Source of the DNA: Lactifluus volemus
Taxonomy: Eukaryota > Basidiomycota > Agaricomycetes > Russulales > Russulaceae
Length of the DNA: 32,649 bases
Direction: 5' to 3'
NCBI GenBank assembly: GCA_022376515.1
Contig: WTXI01000378.1
Coordinates: 1 to 32,649 of the forward strand
Numbering within the stretch: the first letter of the stretch is position 1; each line of letters begins with the position of its first letter. Below are positions 21,606 to 32,649 of this stretch, piece after piece. Both the position numbers and the translations under genes were made by a program. The notes beneath the pieces were generated by a model. That model had not been told where the DNA came from and made no database searches. It worked only from the letters and a program-made list of their open reading frames with translations.

Positions 21606-24600
21606 CCCTCGGGGGGTATAACCGCAACGCGTGCCCAATTAGTACCTCCGAGTCGGACACGAGAGAAAGGTGGAAAGGACGCTACCATGAGTCATAATGA
21701 TTGTAGGAGCCGAACATACCAGCCGCAGAAGTAAGCTCCTACAGCCCGTTTTGAAGCACAGTAAAGACTTGTTCCAAGGTAAATTTTACGTTGGCGGCTC
21801 GGCCGAACCAAAAGGACACTCAAGATGACGTATTTGTCGGTTTCTACTTGTGTCATCACCTGGGCCCGGAACGGATCATGATCATCGCGTTTTCAAAGGC
21901 AACCATGAGACCTGCCTCTCCAGTTTAACCCATCTTGTTTCCCTCTCGTGATTCGATGTATCAGAAGGAAATCCTGGCACGGGCTCTTCCTTCGACTCGG
22001 AGCTTTCATGCCATTTCTGGTATAAGCCGAGCATAGCCTCCAGCAATTGGAATGTAGGTGATAATTGTCACTCTGTGAGTTCGAACTAATACTTGGAAGT
22101 ATTTAGGGACAATGTGCCCCTGCTACTCATTTCAATCAATAGGGTGTTATCATACCTTCATAGCTGGGCACTGCTGTATCTCAACTTTATTAGGTTATGA
22201 CACCGTCTGATAGTCTCGATGCTGCACCCATCGCGGACCAATTCTTCAAGGGGTGCGTCACCTCCGCCGGCTCTGAGCTCCCTGGACACAAGTGCGTATC
22301 TGCTGGTATTTGCGTGAGTTTTCTTTCAGTAGTATGTCGATGCCTGTTTGCAAGGTCCATAGGGTGATTACGGTGCAGACGGTAGTCGTCTCGGGCGGCC
22401 CATCTGATCCCCCTACGTTCTGTGAGCAGCAATCTTATCCTCAGCTTCAAGAGTTATGGTCTATGGTCTATATATCCCTTGAAAATACCCACCGATTGTT
22501 TTTTGACGCAGAAATTTTATATCTTTGCCGACGAACTTATGTGAGGTACGAAGGCGGTTCTGCACTCTTGGCGTACGTGGCCTGATTCCCTAAATGTCTA
22601 GTGCCGAGCGCTGGGTTTCGAGTATGGAGATATATGGATGAGTGGATGAGTGGAAAATGAACCAAGGTATGCCAGTGAAGCTGGGTCGCGATGTGTGACG
22701 GATCTGGGGAGTGAAACGATCTTTCTTCTTGCAGCCGTCTTGGTGCCATCAGCACTACAAACACAATCGATGATTACGGGAGCTCTATCTCCTGACCCCC
22801 GAAAAGTAGTCCCTTGCGGCGAGTTAATCCGTCAAACACCCCTCGTTATTTCCTATCGTAGCTAAAGGCTGTGAGAATAGGGTCCGTGTATCAGCTATAT
22901 TACCGCCTCCCACATGATTTCTTGGAACATTCTTAGCAGACCTGGTGAGCTATATTGGACATAGGAAGACAGTTATGTTCAAGCTCGCGCCACTGATTTC
23001 TGCTCATTTATCGGTCCCGCTTCTCGGCGATGATGCTAACCTCTTCATTCACTCGATAACGCGCCCTGTTTCACGAAAAAAGTTCGGACTGTAACCCCAC
23101 AATCTCTCGTGGTGTGTGTGTATGTGTGTGTTCATCTTCCCTCCCCTGTCCTTCCCGACACAACCCTTCCCCCGGCGACTGGCCTCTGGGCGTTTGGCAC
23201 GGTCTGATCAGCCCGACTAGTAATCCTAGGGTCCTTTAAGTTACCGTCGTCTACCACATCGTGGTGATAGGCATCTCAATGAACTTCGACTGAACTGCAC
23301 ACATGACAAAACACACCTACGGAGTCTCCCTATTCTGGACGTTTCTAACGCTCATGTTTTGGATTGACTCTTCCATGATCATCCACAACAAGAATTGGAA
23401 GGCATCACGTTGGCTATGTGACGACCAAGATGACGCCGCCGCTAAAGCGGAGAAAGTATTCTGCATGGAATTTTGCCGCCCTGGTTGTCAAGTTCCCGTG
23501 CGTAAATCCGGGAGGGTATGGCGGGTGAAGCGGGTGAAGCGGGGGTTTCAGTTTCTTCGCAGAGATCGCGACATGCCAGATGCAACTCTGCCAACAGTCA
23601 GCGCCCTGTCACGAGAAACGATCACGCAAGATTTCCTCTTCTGCTCAGTTTGTCATGGTCATGATTAACTGTGCCTGTGGCGGATGGATCCCATGGAACC
23701 CAGTTCGTCCCCCCGCTGTCCTGACTGGTCCCCGGCGATACGACTCGATAGGGGCCTCTGGGTTCCAAAGAAAATTCAGGGTCTTGTCCGATTCAGCAAA
23801 GCTGGGATATGTACGGCGCACTTTATGGACTAACTCGGTATGGTCCTGCTTTCCTCGAGGTTTACCAGTATTACCAGTGGACCTCCAAAGCAAGTCCATA
23901 GCCCAATAACCTATCTGTAGACGCTCAGCTCACGCCAATTTGTCTTGTGGACGAGGACGCTTCCTTCCGCATACACCCGATGGCATCTCCTGTAGACTTA
24001 ATGTCCTCCCGGTCTAGTAATCTGTCACAAGTCACCCGGGCTGTGCAAGCTGAACAACGCCCGACTCGGAGCTATGGTACCTATGAACCATACTTATGTG
24101 TCTACTTGGCGGGGTGCGTTATCTAGCGTACGGTAATACTAATACCTGAAAACGCCCGACCCGATTCCAAAAAACGTGCCCATTTACTAGTATCTCGGCG
24201 TCTTTTGTCCGATCCTATCATCGGTAATCACTTACCCCGAATTGCCCCCGACTCACGCGTAAAGCGAGAACGTCACGGCGGTCTGAGTTTTGTTAGTCAA
24301 AACGGTCGACCGAGTTGGGGTTGTCGCCTCAAACGTCCTCATCATCTCTTTACCCACCGGGGTTACACTGGCACGGTCAATGTTTTTGGGTTAATTCAAG
24401 TTCGAACTCCATACGGGTGCACTTATTACTGCGACCGCTTTTGAACTAACATGTGGGACATAGGATCGAAAGTGTCACCTCAACGACACTGCCATCAATG
24501 CTCACTACTCACATGTCCATCTATCGATTAGTCGAGTTTGTACCATACTACACGGCTACAGTACGTTCCGGCAAATGCCGAGTCTAAGCGATGCAACCGC

Positions 24601-25193
24601 CGGAGCGAGCGTGACTCGGAGACAGTCAAGTGCGCGTGCGGTATAGGCTATTGGGTTGTCATAGAAGTGCCTCGATGTGCCTCTATGTTCCTGCGTGAAT
24701 CGACAATGAATTAGTCACACTAAACGATTCCCGCATTGTTATGTGACTCGGTATGACAATCTCAATGCCTTGATGCAGATCACCTGTTGGTATATAATGC
24801 TCAGTGAAGTTAGGCTGAAGACCTCGAAGATCTCCTTCAGTCCTAGCAAATTCAGCGCTTGTGAATCCTCTGTGTTTCTTTCAAGGTCGCAGCAGCGGCT
24901 CGTTTTCTACGTCAATCGCACACTCTAATCTTGGGAACGCAGCAACCATTTCAATTACCAAAACCGGATCAGGTCTGCCGAATCCCGACTGTTTGTGCCT
25001 CGAACCAAGCCCTTGTTGTCCTTCTTCGTTTGTGATAGTCTCCAGTCGTCACCCCACGTCTGAAAGTATCCATCCACGCCAAGTTACCGTGCTGATTTCC
25101 GTGCTAGGCTGCGACGTTCGCAAAAAAAAAAGCATTTTGATACTCCGAAGAAATTGCCTTGGTGCATCTAACCCATTTCGAAAACTGTTTCTG
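21606..25193. other. Long gene-poor region
   Basis: Nothing here is supported as a gene. Short frames exist, such as 23303-23668 (121 codons with a hydrophobic start, WTFLTLMFWIDSSMII), but they lack homology I recognise and intron-exon logic. A GT-rich simple repeat lies at 23111-23131 and a 10-nt inverted pair at 21701-21744. The last 200 nt should include the F-box gene promoter. Confidence 0.5.
23111..23131. repeat. GT-rich microsatellite
   Basis: Two short runs of GT dinucleotides separated by one TA interruption. Ordinary simple repeat. Confidence 0.8.
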
Positions 25194-27921
25194 ATGCCAG
25201 TTACGACTCGCCGGCAATCCAGAGGTTTTCCTCAGTACAGGGCATATGAGGAAAGTGTGAGGGAGAAGAACCTGAAGCCCGAGGATGGGGTGTCAGAAAC
25301 CGCTCAAGTGAATGATGAAGATGACGCTATGGATGGATCACTTGCGCCGGATTTGTCCTCGAGTGAAGAAGACGAAGAGCGCGGATCTCTGTGGGATGGA
25401 CCCGAGTCTGATGTTTCAGAGAATGGTGAGGAGGATATGGTTAGCGAATCTGATGATGACTTTGAAGGTACTTGTTGTCCCTCTCCATGTACACTCATTT
25501 GTTCTAATTGCGCGCACAGCGACGCCATTCATGGCCAAACGCCGTAGGCTGGAGAAAGCTGCTCCTTCTGAGAACGCCTCGTCGTCGAAACCGCCTTCGA
25601 AGACCAAAAGAAGTGGTCTCAGTCGCAGGGTCCAGGGTCGACTACAGAATATGTTGTCCCTACCCTTGGACGTACTCTTTATGGTATAGTATAGATCCAT
25701 GTCAACTGACATCGTCTGCTTTTCCGATCAATAACCGCGTTCTTCCAGTTGTTCTCTGAGCTAGGCCCTATGGATCTCCTGAATCTCGCACGCACGAGCA
25801 AGGCCCTGCGGCAAGTTCTGATGTCCCGCAAGTCCATATGGGTATGGATATCTTCGCGACGGGCTGCCGGGGCAACGATGGTTCCTGACCCTCCCGAGGA
25901 CATGTCTGAGCCCGCTTGGGCGCAACTGCTGTTCGGACCTGCAGTCTGCTCTGTGAGCCATCATATATCGGTCCGATTTCGAGCTGACTTTGATTCGCAG
26001 CTATGCTCTACGAAGAACATTCATCGGGTGGACTTTGCTCTTCGTCGTCGCTTGTGCATTTCCTGTAAGAAGAAAAAGTAACGGGAATTTCCTTTTGAGC
26101 TTTAGGCGGTCCTTATGTGGTATCTACTCTAGCCTCGTGTTTTCCATCAAGTTCCACTATCAATGCCCTGACTTGAGGGAGTCTGTTATGGATCTCCTCC
26201 CATATACGAAGGGTACGACATCATTTCCCTAACTTGATTAATCGCAATCAGAGCTGACCCAACTACGTAGTTGGAGGATGGGCACATGGTCACGCTTCCC
26301 ACAGTCGTTTCTACTGGAAACCAGATCTGTACGAGATTGGTAAGAGGTTGGCCGAGCTTGAGAATGACGTAGAGGCGGGGAAGCCAGGGGCACACGAAAG
26401 GCTTAAATCCTTCCGTGCAGAGAGAATCCTCTTGGTAGACTCTATTATCCAGGTGGGTTTTACATTTCAGTCATCCAGTCCGAGTTGGAATAATGGGTCA
26501 TACAGAGCAGTTCCGAATTTGAGAAATGGGCCAAGGCGGAGGCGGAGGCACAGACTAATAATATTTGCGAAAGAAGAAATCAAAGACATGAAGCGTGAGA
26601 ATTGATCCCAATGGATCTCTCGCCTTTGCGCTGACGTTCGACCCTGGTAGCCTGAAAGCCCGCATATTTGCCGCGGGTTACGAAGTCGCTGATATTGACT
26701 GGGTCGGAATGCATCGGGTGCCTGGCTCAAATATCGACAAACCACTAACGGACGATGGTTCGTCAAACAGCGTTCCTTTGATTTACCTTCTGACTATCCT
26801 CATAGCTTGGAGACGTATTAGAGTGAAAGTCGAGACTAAGATGAGTGAGGCTCGTGAAGCTCGCCTACTCGCAGTGCGGCGGAGACGAGAAGTCGAATAC
26901 AAGCATAAGGCTGAGCAATGTTATTCCAATCTCTTGCGTCAAGTCCTTCCCATACAACGCTTATGTCTCCCTGCGCTATCCCAAATCTCCGAACTCACCT
27001 GTTTCAGAGACCTTCTGAATCCAGATAGAGACGTTCAAGCTTCCGAATGGGAGAATGCAGCAGATCAGCTTCAGCAGAGCCTTTCCGATTGGATGTCCAA
27101 ACAGAGGGACCAATGCATCAGTAGTCTACCCTCTCATGCTCAAGGCGCTCGAGTCGAGACCATGGCTATCAGATTATTGTCTGACCCGTTGATCGATAGC
27201 TTGCGTCCTGAAGCGATGGTTGGTTTCGAGGGACCACTCGATCTTGCGACTTCTGTGTTTCGTGAGCCGAAGAGCGGTACGATCCTTATGGGACGCGATA
27301 TCTGCCATGCTTGGGGAGTGAAAGGGCTGCGATTGGAGTTTTCTCCGCGCGGGGCGGCGGCCGTACATGCACTTCTCCAAGTCCTACAGCTTGACCCAGC
27401 CTCGACCACGGTATCCACACTCGATCAACTCGACAAGTACTTTACCTGCGCAAGCTGTCCACTCGACGTCGTCCACAATCATCGTCTTTGCTGGAGATCC
27501 TGCGTGAGTCAACCCCCTTCCCCAAATTACGGAACACCTCGCTAGGAACTCGGTCTAGGTTTTGCATTTTGTCGACTTGTCAGGAACGGATCATGCATTC
27601 CCCCAATGGCAAATAGTGCGCCCCGAAGATATGGCTAGCTACCCTTCGGGAGACGAGCGCCCCGGCAACGGTGTCTGTCACCCGCATATTAGAATTGAAA
27701 AGTGGCTTTGCAATCATTGCGGTGATTATCTTGTGCCCGGTCGTGAAGACTTAGGAAGTAAGACGGAAATTATTGATCACTTACAGGCGGAGTAAGTCTA
27801 ATCTCATCGCTGCTCCGTTTGGTGCGTGCGGCTAAATTTCTTTTGGCATTTCTCAAGGCACAATATTAAGGATGCCGTAGTAGACGTGGACTTGTTCTCG
27901 TATCCACTATTTGGTGTTTAG
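25194..27921 (+). CDS. F-box protein with CxxC zinc-type motifs
   Basis: Complete 723-residue gene in 11 exons: 25194-25467, 25520-25683, 25749-25952, 26001-26077, 26133-26212, 26271-26452, 26506-26594, 26651-26757, 26806-27503, 27559-27791, 27858-27921. Start MPVTTRRQSRGF suits the family. Residues about 35-92 are acidic and disordered. The F-box spans about 137-180 (LPLDVLFMLFSELGPMDLLNLARTSKALR) and should bind Skp1 in an SCF ubiquitin ligase. It is followed by PDPPEDMSEPAWAQLLFG and C213-x2-C216-x16-C233-x2-C236, a likely zinc site assembled across introns, then VGGWAHGHASHSRFYW. The C-terminal half ends with CASCP, HNHRLCWRSC and WLCNHC...HLQAEH Cys/His groups, perhaps recognising targets. 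The last intron starts with consensus GTAAGT, and using it avoids an early stop. Substrates cannot be inferred. Confidence 0.88.
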
Positions 27922-28207
27922 TAGTTGTAGTAGGGTTTTGTTCGGAAGAGTTCGGGATGAGTTCAGTCTATAAACCAGTTCGAACTGTATTTGTGATCAT
28001 GTGATTTGTATGAATGAGACGCGCCTGACCAAATATCGCGCCTCATCACTCTGCTCTTTGTCGACATTGGTAATGACCTCAGGCTCTTCCTTGTCTTGGA
28101 GAAGACCCCCAAAGAATCGTGCATCTGTCTCTTTATCCTTCGTCGTCGCTGAACCTCAAACCGGCTCTCCACTAGCCTCCGCAGTCACTCATCTCCCAAC
28201 TATAAAG

Positions 28208-31200
28208 ATGTCGAGTCAAAGTGACCTCAAGTCATTATCCACTACTACTGTCCAAGGTGTGTTCTTCTTAACAAAACAACTTCTTTGAGGGTCTCAATTG
28301 ATACTCTCAGATCTCGAGTCACAAACGGATGTGGACTCTCAATCCAGCCCAGACCACAACGGTAAGCAGTTCCTCCACGTTGTATTATATTCGCGTTCTG
28401 GCTATACCCTTTGTGTATATACTCGAGCGCCCGTCCCATATTTTTCCTCTGCCCCATTCTCAACTCTGATCTTTCAATACCAGACGAGCACGAGCTGCAA
28501 CCTGAGCGGGTACTGTCGTCTTCTCCAACAGACGGCATGGGTGGCCCGCCTGTTTCCGATCCGAAGGTCACGAAACCCTCGCCAGAACCATGTGACTCCA
28601 AACCCGCACCGCAGCCACGTTCATGGTTTGCGTCATTATCAAGGCGTTCTTCCTCCAACGTTCCTTTGAATGATCTTGCCAAGCAGGCACCCCCTTCGCC
28701 CACTAGTGAACAACGATCTGGGGTTGAGATAGCCCCGTCGACCACGGTGGCTTCGACTGCGGCTGCGGCGTCCCCATCAGATGAACACTCCAACCACCCT
28801 GTTCCGGCTAACATGCCTGCTTCAGAATCTCAAGCGGCTAACGCAGATTGGCCAGGAGCTGACGCCAAATTAATACCTAGCAAGCGCTCTTGGTTTACGT
28901 CGTCTTCGTCCTCCAACAAGCCTAGCAAATCGCGTCCCGTGGATGCGCCACGGCCTTCTACAATGGACCCGACTCCAACGGGTTCCTCAGTACCTGGACT
29001 ATCGCCATATCTAGTTACGAATGTCATCCCACCCACTCCCCCCAGACCTGAGCTCAATCGAGTTGAGAGCCGGCCTCTGCCCGAAACTGCTCCCGTCTCG
29101 ATAACGCCAGCTCGCAAATGGTTCTCGCCTGTTTCGTTATCGCGGCCCAAATCTCCCGAGGCGGGAATCAGCGCTGCTTCACCATCTGGTTCGCATGCCG
29201 GTGTAGATTCACCACTTACACCACCATCCATAGATGAACAAGTCCCAAATTTACCGTCTGCTTCTCCCCCGTCAGAGTCGATTTCATCTCCCGCGACGTT
29301 GTCAACCGACACGAGCCAGACCCTGTCTTCTTTGAACCCCTCCGCGAGCCGCTTTTCCCTGAGTATACCCTTCCTTGGCCGTTCTAAACTGCCTTTGGAC
29401 AGTACCGTTGCATCAGCAGGGCGTACTGACATTCGAACAGGGCCGGAAGCAAATAGCAGTTCTTCCACGCCATCCGATGACCCCTCTACCGTTAACGCTA
29501 CAGGTGAGTATTTAACTCACAAAATAATGAATAGGAAAAGAAATGTCTTTTTGCAGAGAATTCGACAACCGATGCTAGCTCCGGGCCGGATACCGAGCCG
29601 GCTGACACTGGTGCCACCGGAGCATCCGCACGCAGCACTGGGGCCCAAGCTTCCTGGTGGGGACTCGTTGGTTGGGGGCCTGCAGCTTCACATACAGTTC
29701 CTCAAGAACTACATTCTACTCAAACCAGAGTGTCGGATCAAGAATCGGCGGCCGTGACCATTGATGCGGTGTCGAGTAATATCCCGAGCCCTGGCAGCTC
29801 CGTGCCTGCACAAGAAGCTCCATTCGAATCAACGTTACCGAGGGATGCAACTCAGGGTCAGGGCTCCAGTTGGTTGTCGCCGTGGTCTTGGTACGGTCAG
29901 TCTATGCATACGCGTGAAGGGGATCAACCGAAGGAAGAACACGCCGAGCAAATAGAACCGCTGAACCCGAGCAAGTCGGAGCCTGATGTCGCCAATGAGG
30001 CGCCTGCAGCACACGAACATGCCTCCACAGCCCACGTTGAACCGACAAACCCTATCCAGTCTTCTATCACAACAAATATTTCTGGTTGGGCTTCATTCCT
30101 CGGTTCCAGGTCACTGCTCACCAAGCGCATTGCGGACTCTGAGCACCGAGAGGAGGATGCGATGGAGGTGATGGACATTGACGACGTGGATGAGGAGTGC
30201 AATGGTATTGCTACGACCTCGGAGACTCAAGCAGGCAAGGGTGTCGCCGCCAGAGACTCGCAACGGGCGACTCCTGCTCCACCGCGTTCCCCGTCTCCAC
30301 TTTCAAATTCGAAGGCAGCAAAGACAGATAGGAAGCCGGACGACCTTAAGGGCACCAAGCGCACGTCAGTCTCGCCCGCACCTTCCCGAGGCTCTGGGCG
30401 GGCATCGCCGCACGTACCATCGGCGCCGAATCTCGTACTACCTACGTGGGACGATACGTTCTGCGTGCCACCTCGCTCAACCGAGCTCCGAGGATCGACT
30501 GATTCTACGCTCGCAAAGACAGTCCGATTCGTGAGCAGCATGCTTTTCGCCAATGATGACAGCACAGCCACCGGAAAGGCCAAGGCGCGCTCTAGAGATG
30601 ATGACGACTTTGTGGACTTTGGGAGGGAGCTTCCACGCGTTTGGGACACGATCGGCGAAAAGTTGGACGACGATGTTCTACGGGGATGTAAACGTGTGGT
30701 AATCATTGGCATTCACGGATGGTTCCCTGGTATGTCTGCTGGTCTCATCGGGGCGCCGCCCGGTCAGAGACGTATCAGGGGAAAGGGCTGATGTCATCCT
30801 CCTGCTTAACAGGCGCGGTAACGCGAACCGTGTTAGGCGAGGTTCGTTTCCCTCAGGTCGGAGCTGGGAGTGACTGCTGATGCGAGTATTCCGTAGCCGA
30901 CTGGCACGAGCAGCAAATTTGTCACAATGATGCGCCAGGCGTTGGAAGTGTTTCAGGAACAACACAACGTGCGTTTCGAGAAGGTGACGCACATTCCTTT
31001 GGAAGGCGAGGGAACAATCGGCAAGCGCGTTGAAAAGTAGGTACCAACTTGTCCCCCTCTCTCGCTTACCCGTAGATAATTACACGTCTCGATCGCAGGC
31101 TGTACAGCAATTTAACGGCAAACCGTGAATGGACGGATGACCTTCACGGAGCTGACGCTATCTTGATTGCTACGCACTCCCAGGGCTCTATCGTGTCGAC

Positions 31201-32479
31201 GCATCTACTAGATCGTCTGATTCGCGATAAGCACATCAAGACGTCGAAGTCCCTGGACCTTCTGGCGAGCGCCTCAGCGACCTTCGCACCCGGTGGCATG
31301 AGCCCGACAACACCCTCTGCCCAAAGAGTGTGCTGCTTGGCGCTTTGTGGCATTCACCTCGGACCACTTCGTTATCTGAGCTCCAGTTCTCTATTACAGC
31401 CGTACCTCCAGGTAAGCGTAAGCGATAGTCTACTTGACGTGAGCGCTCGAGGCGATACCTTAATTTACCAGTATTTCGAGTCGGCGGCGGCAAAGGAGTT
31501 GTTCGATTCCAGGTTCGTAGTCGAACGGCGCCACGCCACGCCAAGTTATCTCCTATTAAACACCTGACACATCTACAGAAGACCAACAGCGACGTCTCGA
31601 AAGATTACGTGAAAGCTCTGCGTAATGTCGTGGACCATGGAGTACGTCATTAGTATTTCAATTAGTGTCACGGGGCATGTGATAACATCAGATCTCAAGG
31701 TCAAAATGGTGTACATAGCCTCACTCAACGATCAAGTGGTCCCACTCTACTCGGGTTTGTTCACAGCTGCTTCCCACCCGTTGATATTGAGGGCACTGTA
31801 CATTGACGGGGACGCGTATCAGTACGTTTCCGGCATATTGAAACGTATCGTTCCTGAAAAATAGCTTTATACTACTTTCCGCTACTAGCTCATCTGACTT
31901 CCTGTCGAATCTTCTGGTGTTGCTCCTCCGAGTGATGAATGTCGGTCTATCCGATAGCGGTCTACTCACGCATCTTTCCGAAGCAACCGCGGGATCATTA
32001 AACGGTATTGGGCATTCGACCGCGTATGAAGAACTAGCGACATATTCGTGAGTTTTCGCTTTGGAATGACCTTTCCCTTCTGATACGACCATGCGTAGTT
32101 TGGCCGTGAATTATCTTTTCATGACGAATAATGGATCGAATGAGCATCCGGAGCTTGTTGTCCATCCCTTTGACGCCAATACAGAGCTTAATGATTACGA
32201 GGTGAGCCGCCCATCTCCCCTTGCCCTTGACGTGTGGTACACCCCTCACCGAGTATATTTGCTCTTGGCTGATAGATACCGTGGGCATTACGAGATTTGA
32301 TTGCAAACGAGCGCGTCACACACTTTTTCGCTCACGATTTTGCCAACCTGCGTAACGCATTCCCTGATTGGCACCCCAAGACCGCCATCCTGCGGGATAT
32401 CAAACGCAAGCTGCAACCTATTCAACGCCTAAACACAGATCTATCTATAGGGTCTAGGTCTAGCCCTTCCAAACTTTGA
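28208..32479 (+). CDS. YML020W-like alpha/beta hydrolase with long disordered N-terminus
   Basis: Complete 1156-residue gene in 13 exons: 28208-28256, 28311-28361, 28484-29503, 29557-30729, 30813-30841, 30897-31036, 31099-31411, 31472-31516, 31579-31641, 31700-31821, 31889-32047, 32099-32201, 32276-32479. Residues 1-740 are Ser/Pro/Thr-rich with repeated Trp motifs. The conserved domain starts at VVIIGIHGWFPG (about 754-765) and contains LEGEGTIGKRVEKLYSNL, ATHSQGS with the likely nucleophile Ser848, CCLALCGIHLGPLRYL, KMVYIASLNDQVVP (candidate acid Asp), GIGHSTAYEELA (candidate His), and HFFAHDFANLR near the end. This matches the fungal family of yeast YML020W, a predicted lipase/esterase-fold protein of unknown substrate. 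It lies 286 nt downstream of the F-box gene in the same direction. Splice sites near 31517 (GTAGTC) and the small 29-nt exon 5 are the least certain. Confidence 0.9.
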
Positions 32480-32649
32480 TCAAATGAAATAACCCCCCCT
32501 AGACAAGGGGTAAAAAAAGAGTTAATTTCGATTTCTTCTATTGATCTTTTCCCTCTCGCATACCAACCACGACTCGATACTTGTCAATCGGACATTGGAT
32601 CATAGGGCGCTTTGCAAACCTCCCCCCATCCCCTTTTGTGTAGTCATCA
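32480..32649. other. 3' flank at right edge
   Basis: Only untranslated flank of the hydrolase gene; nothing further recognised. Confidence 0.5.

Noticed and set aside
23303..23668. 121-codon frame with a hydrophobic start resembling a signal anchor
   Set aside because: Only the hydrophobic run supports it; the rest has no recognisable pattern and the region otherwise lacks genes.
28201..28207. TATAAAG directly before the hydrolase start codon
   Set aside because: It abuts the ATG, leaving no room for a transcription start and leader, so it is unlikely to be the working TATA box.
28245..29468. Long minus-strand frames (189 and 212 codons)
   Set aside because: Antisense to the Ser/Pro-rich exon of the YML020W-like gene, where codon bias opens the reverse frame.

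Overview
The window reads as nuclear DNA of a filamentous basidiomycete, most likely an Agaricomycete and possibly Rhizoctonia-like (an inference from gene style, not proven). The support is multi-exon genes with introns of about 47-85 nt and GT/AG borders, large NACHT-type NLR proteins with ankyrin or WD40 repeats, an F-box protein with CxxC pairs, and fungal forms of sulfite reductase, an NAPE-PLD-like hydrolase and a YML020W-like hydrolase. I worked out splice sites by hand. For every complete gene the exon lengths add up to an open frame, but cDNA would be needed to confirm them.

Left third (1-9.3 kb): an NLR neighbourhood. The 3' part of a NACHT-ankyrin gene enters from the left edge. 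It is followed by a hairpin, one copy of a roughly 0.6 kb repeat, and a heavily damaged, 5'-truncated sulfite reductase beta-subunit (MET5) pseudogene. Next comes a complete 1492-residue NLR: an N-terminal helical domain resembling the MLKL/HeLo type, a NACHT ATPase, and 14 nearly identical WD40 repeats (two seven-bladed propellers' worth).

Middle (9.3-20.4 kb): a gene-poor stretch holds a second copy of the 0.6 kb repeat, with a small inverted-repeat insertion. A lipid-enzyme group follows: two paralogous HKD-type phospholipase D genes on the minus strand, flanking an intact metallo-beta-lactamase-fold NAPE-PLD-like gene on the plus strand. The right-hand PLD copy (B) is intact. The left-hand copy (A) has a longer linker and a 7-nt deletion that either breaks it or is rescued by a lineage-specific intron. 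A cluster of near-perfect palindromes lies between PLD-A and the NAPE-PLD-like gene.

Right third (20.4-32.6 kb): about 4.8 kb with no convincing gene, then two ordinary-looking genes in the same direction. These are an F-box protein with CxxC motifs (11 exons, 723 aa) and a YML020W-like alpha/beta hydrolase with a long Ser/Pro-rich N-terminus carrying repeated tryptophan motifs (13 exons, 1156 aa).

Functionally, the NLRs belong to the self/non-self recognition and regulated cell-death repertoire of fungi. The PLD and NAPE-PLD-like enzymes both act on phospholipid head groups. No tRNA, rRNA, CRISPR array or intact transposon was seen.
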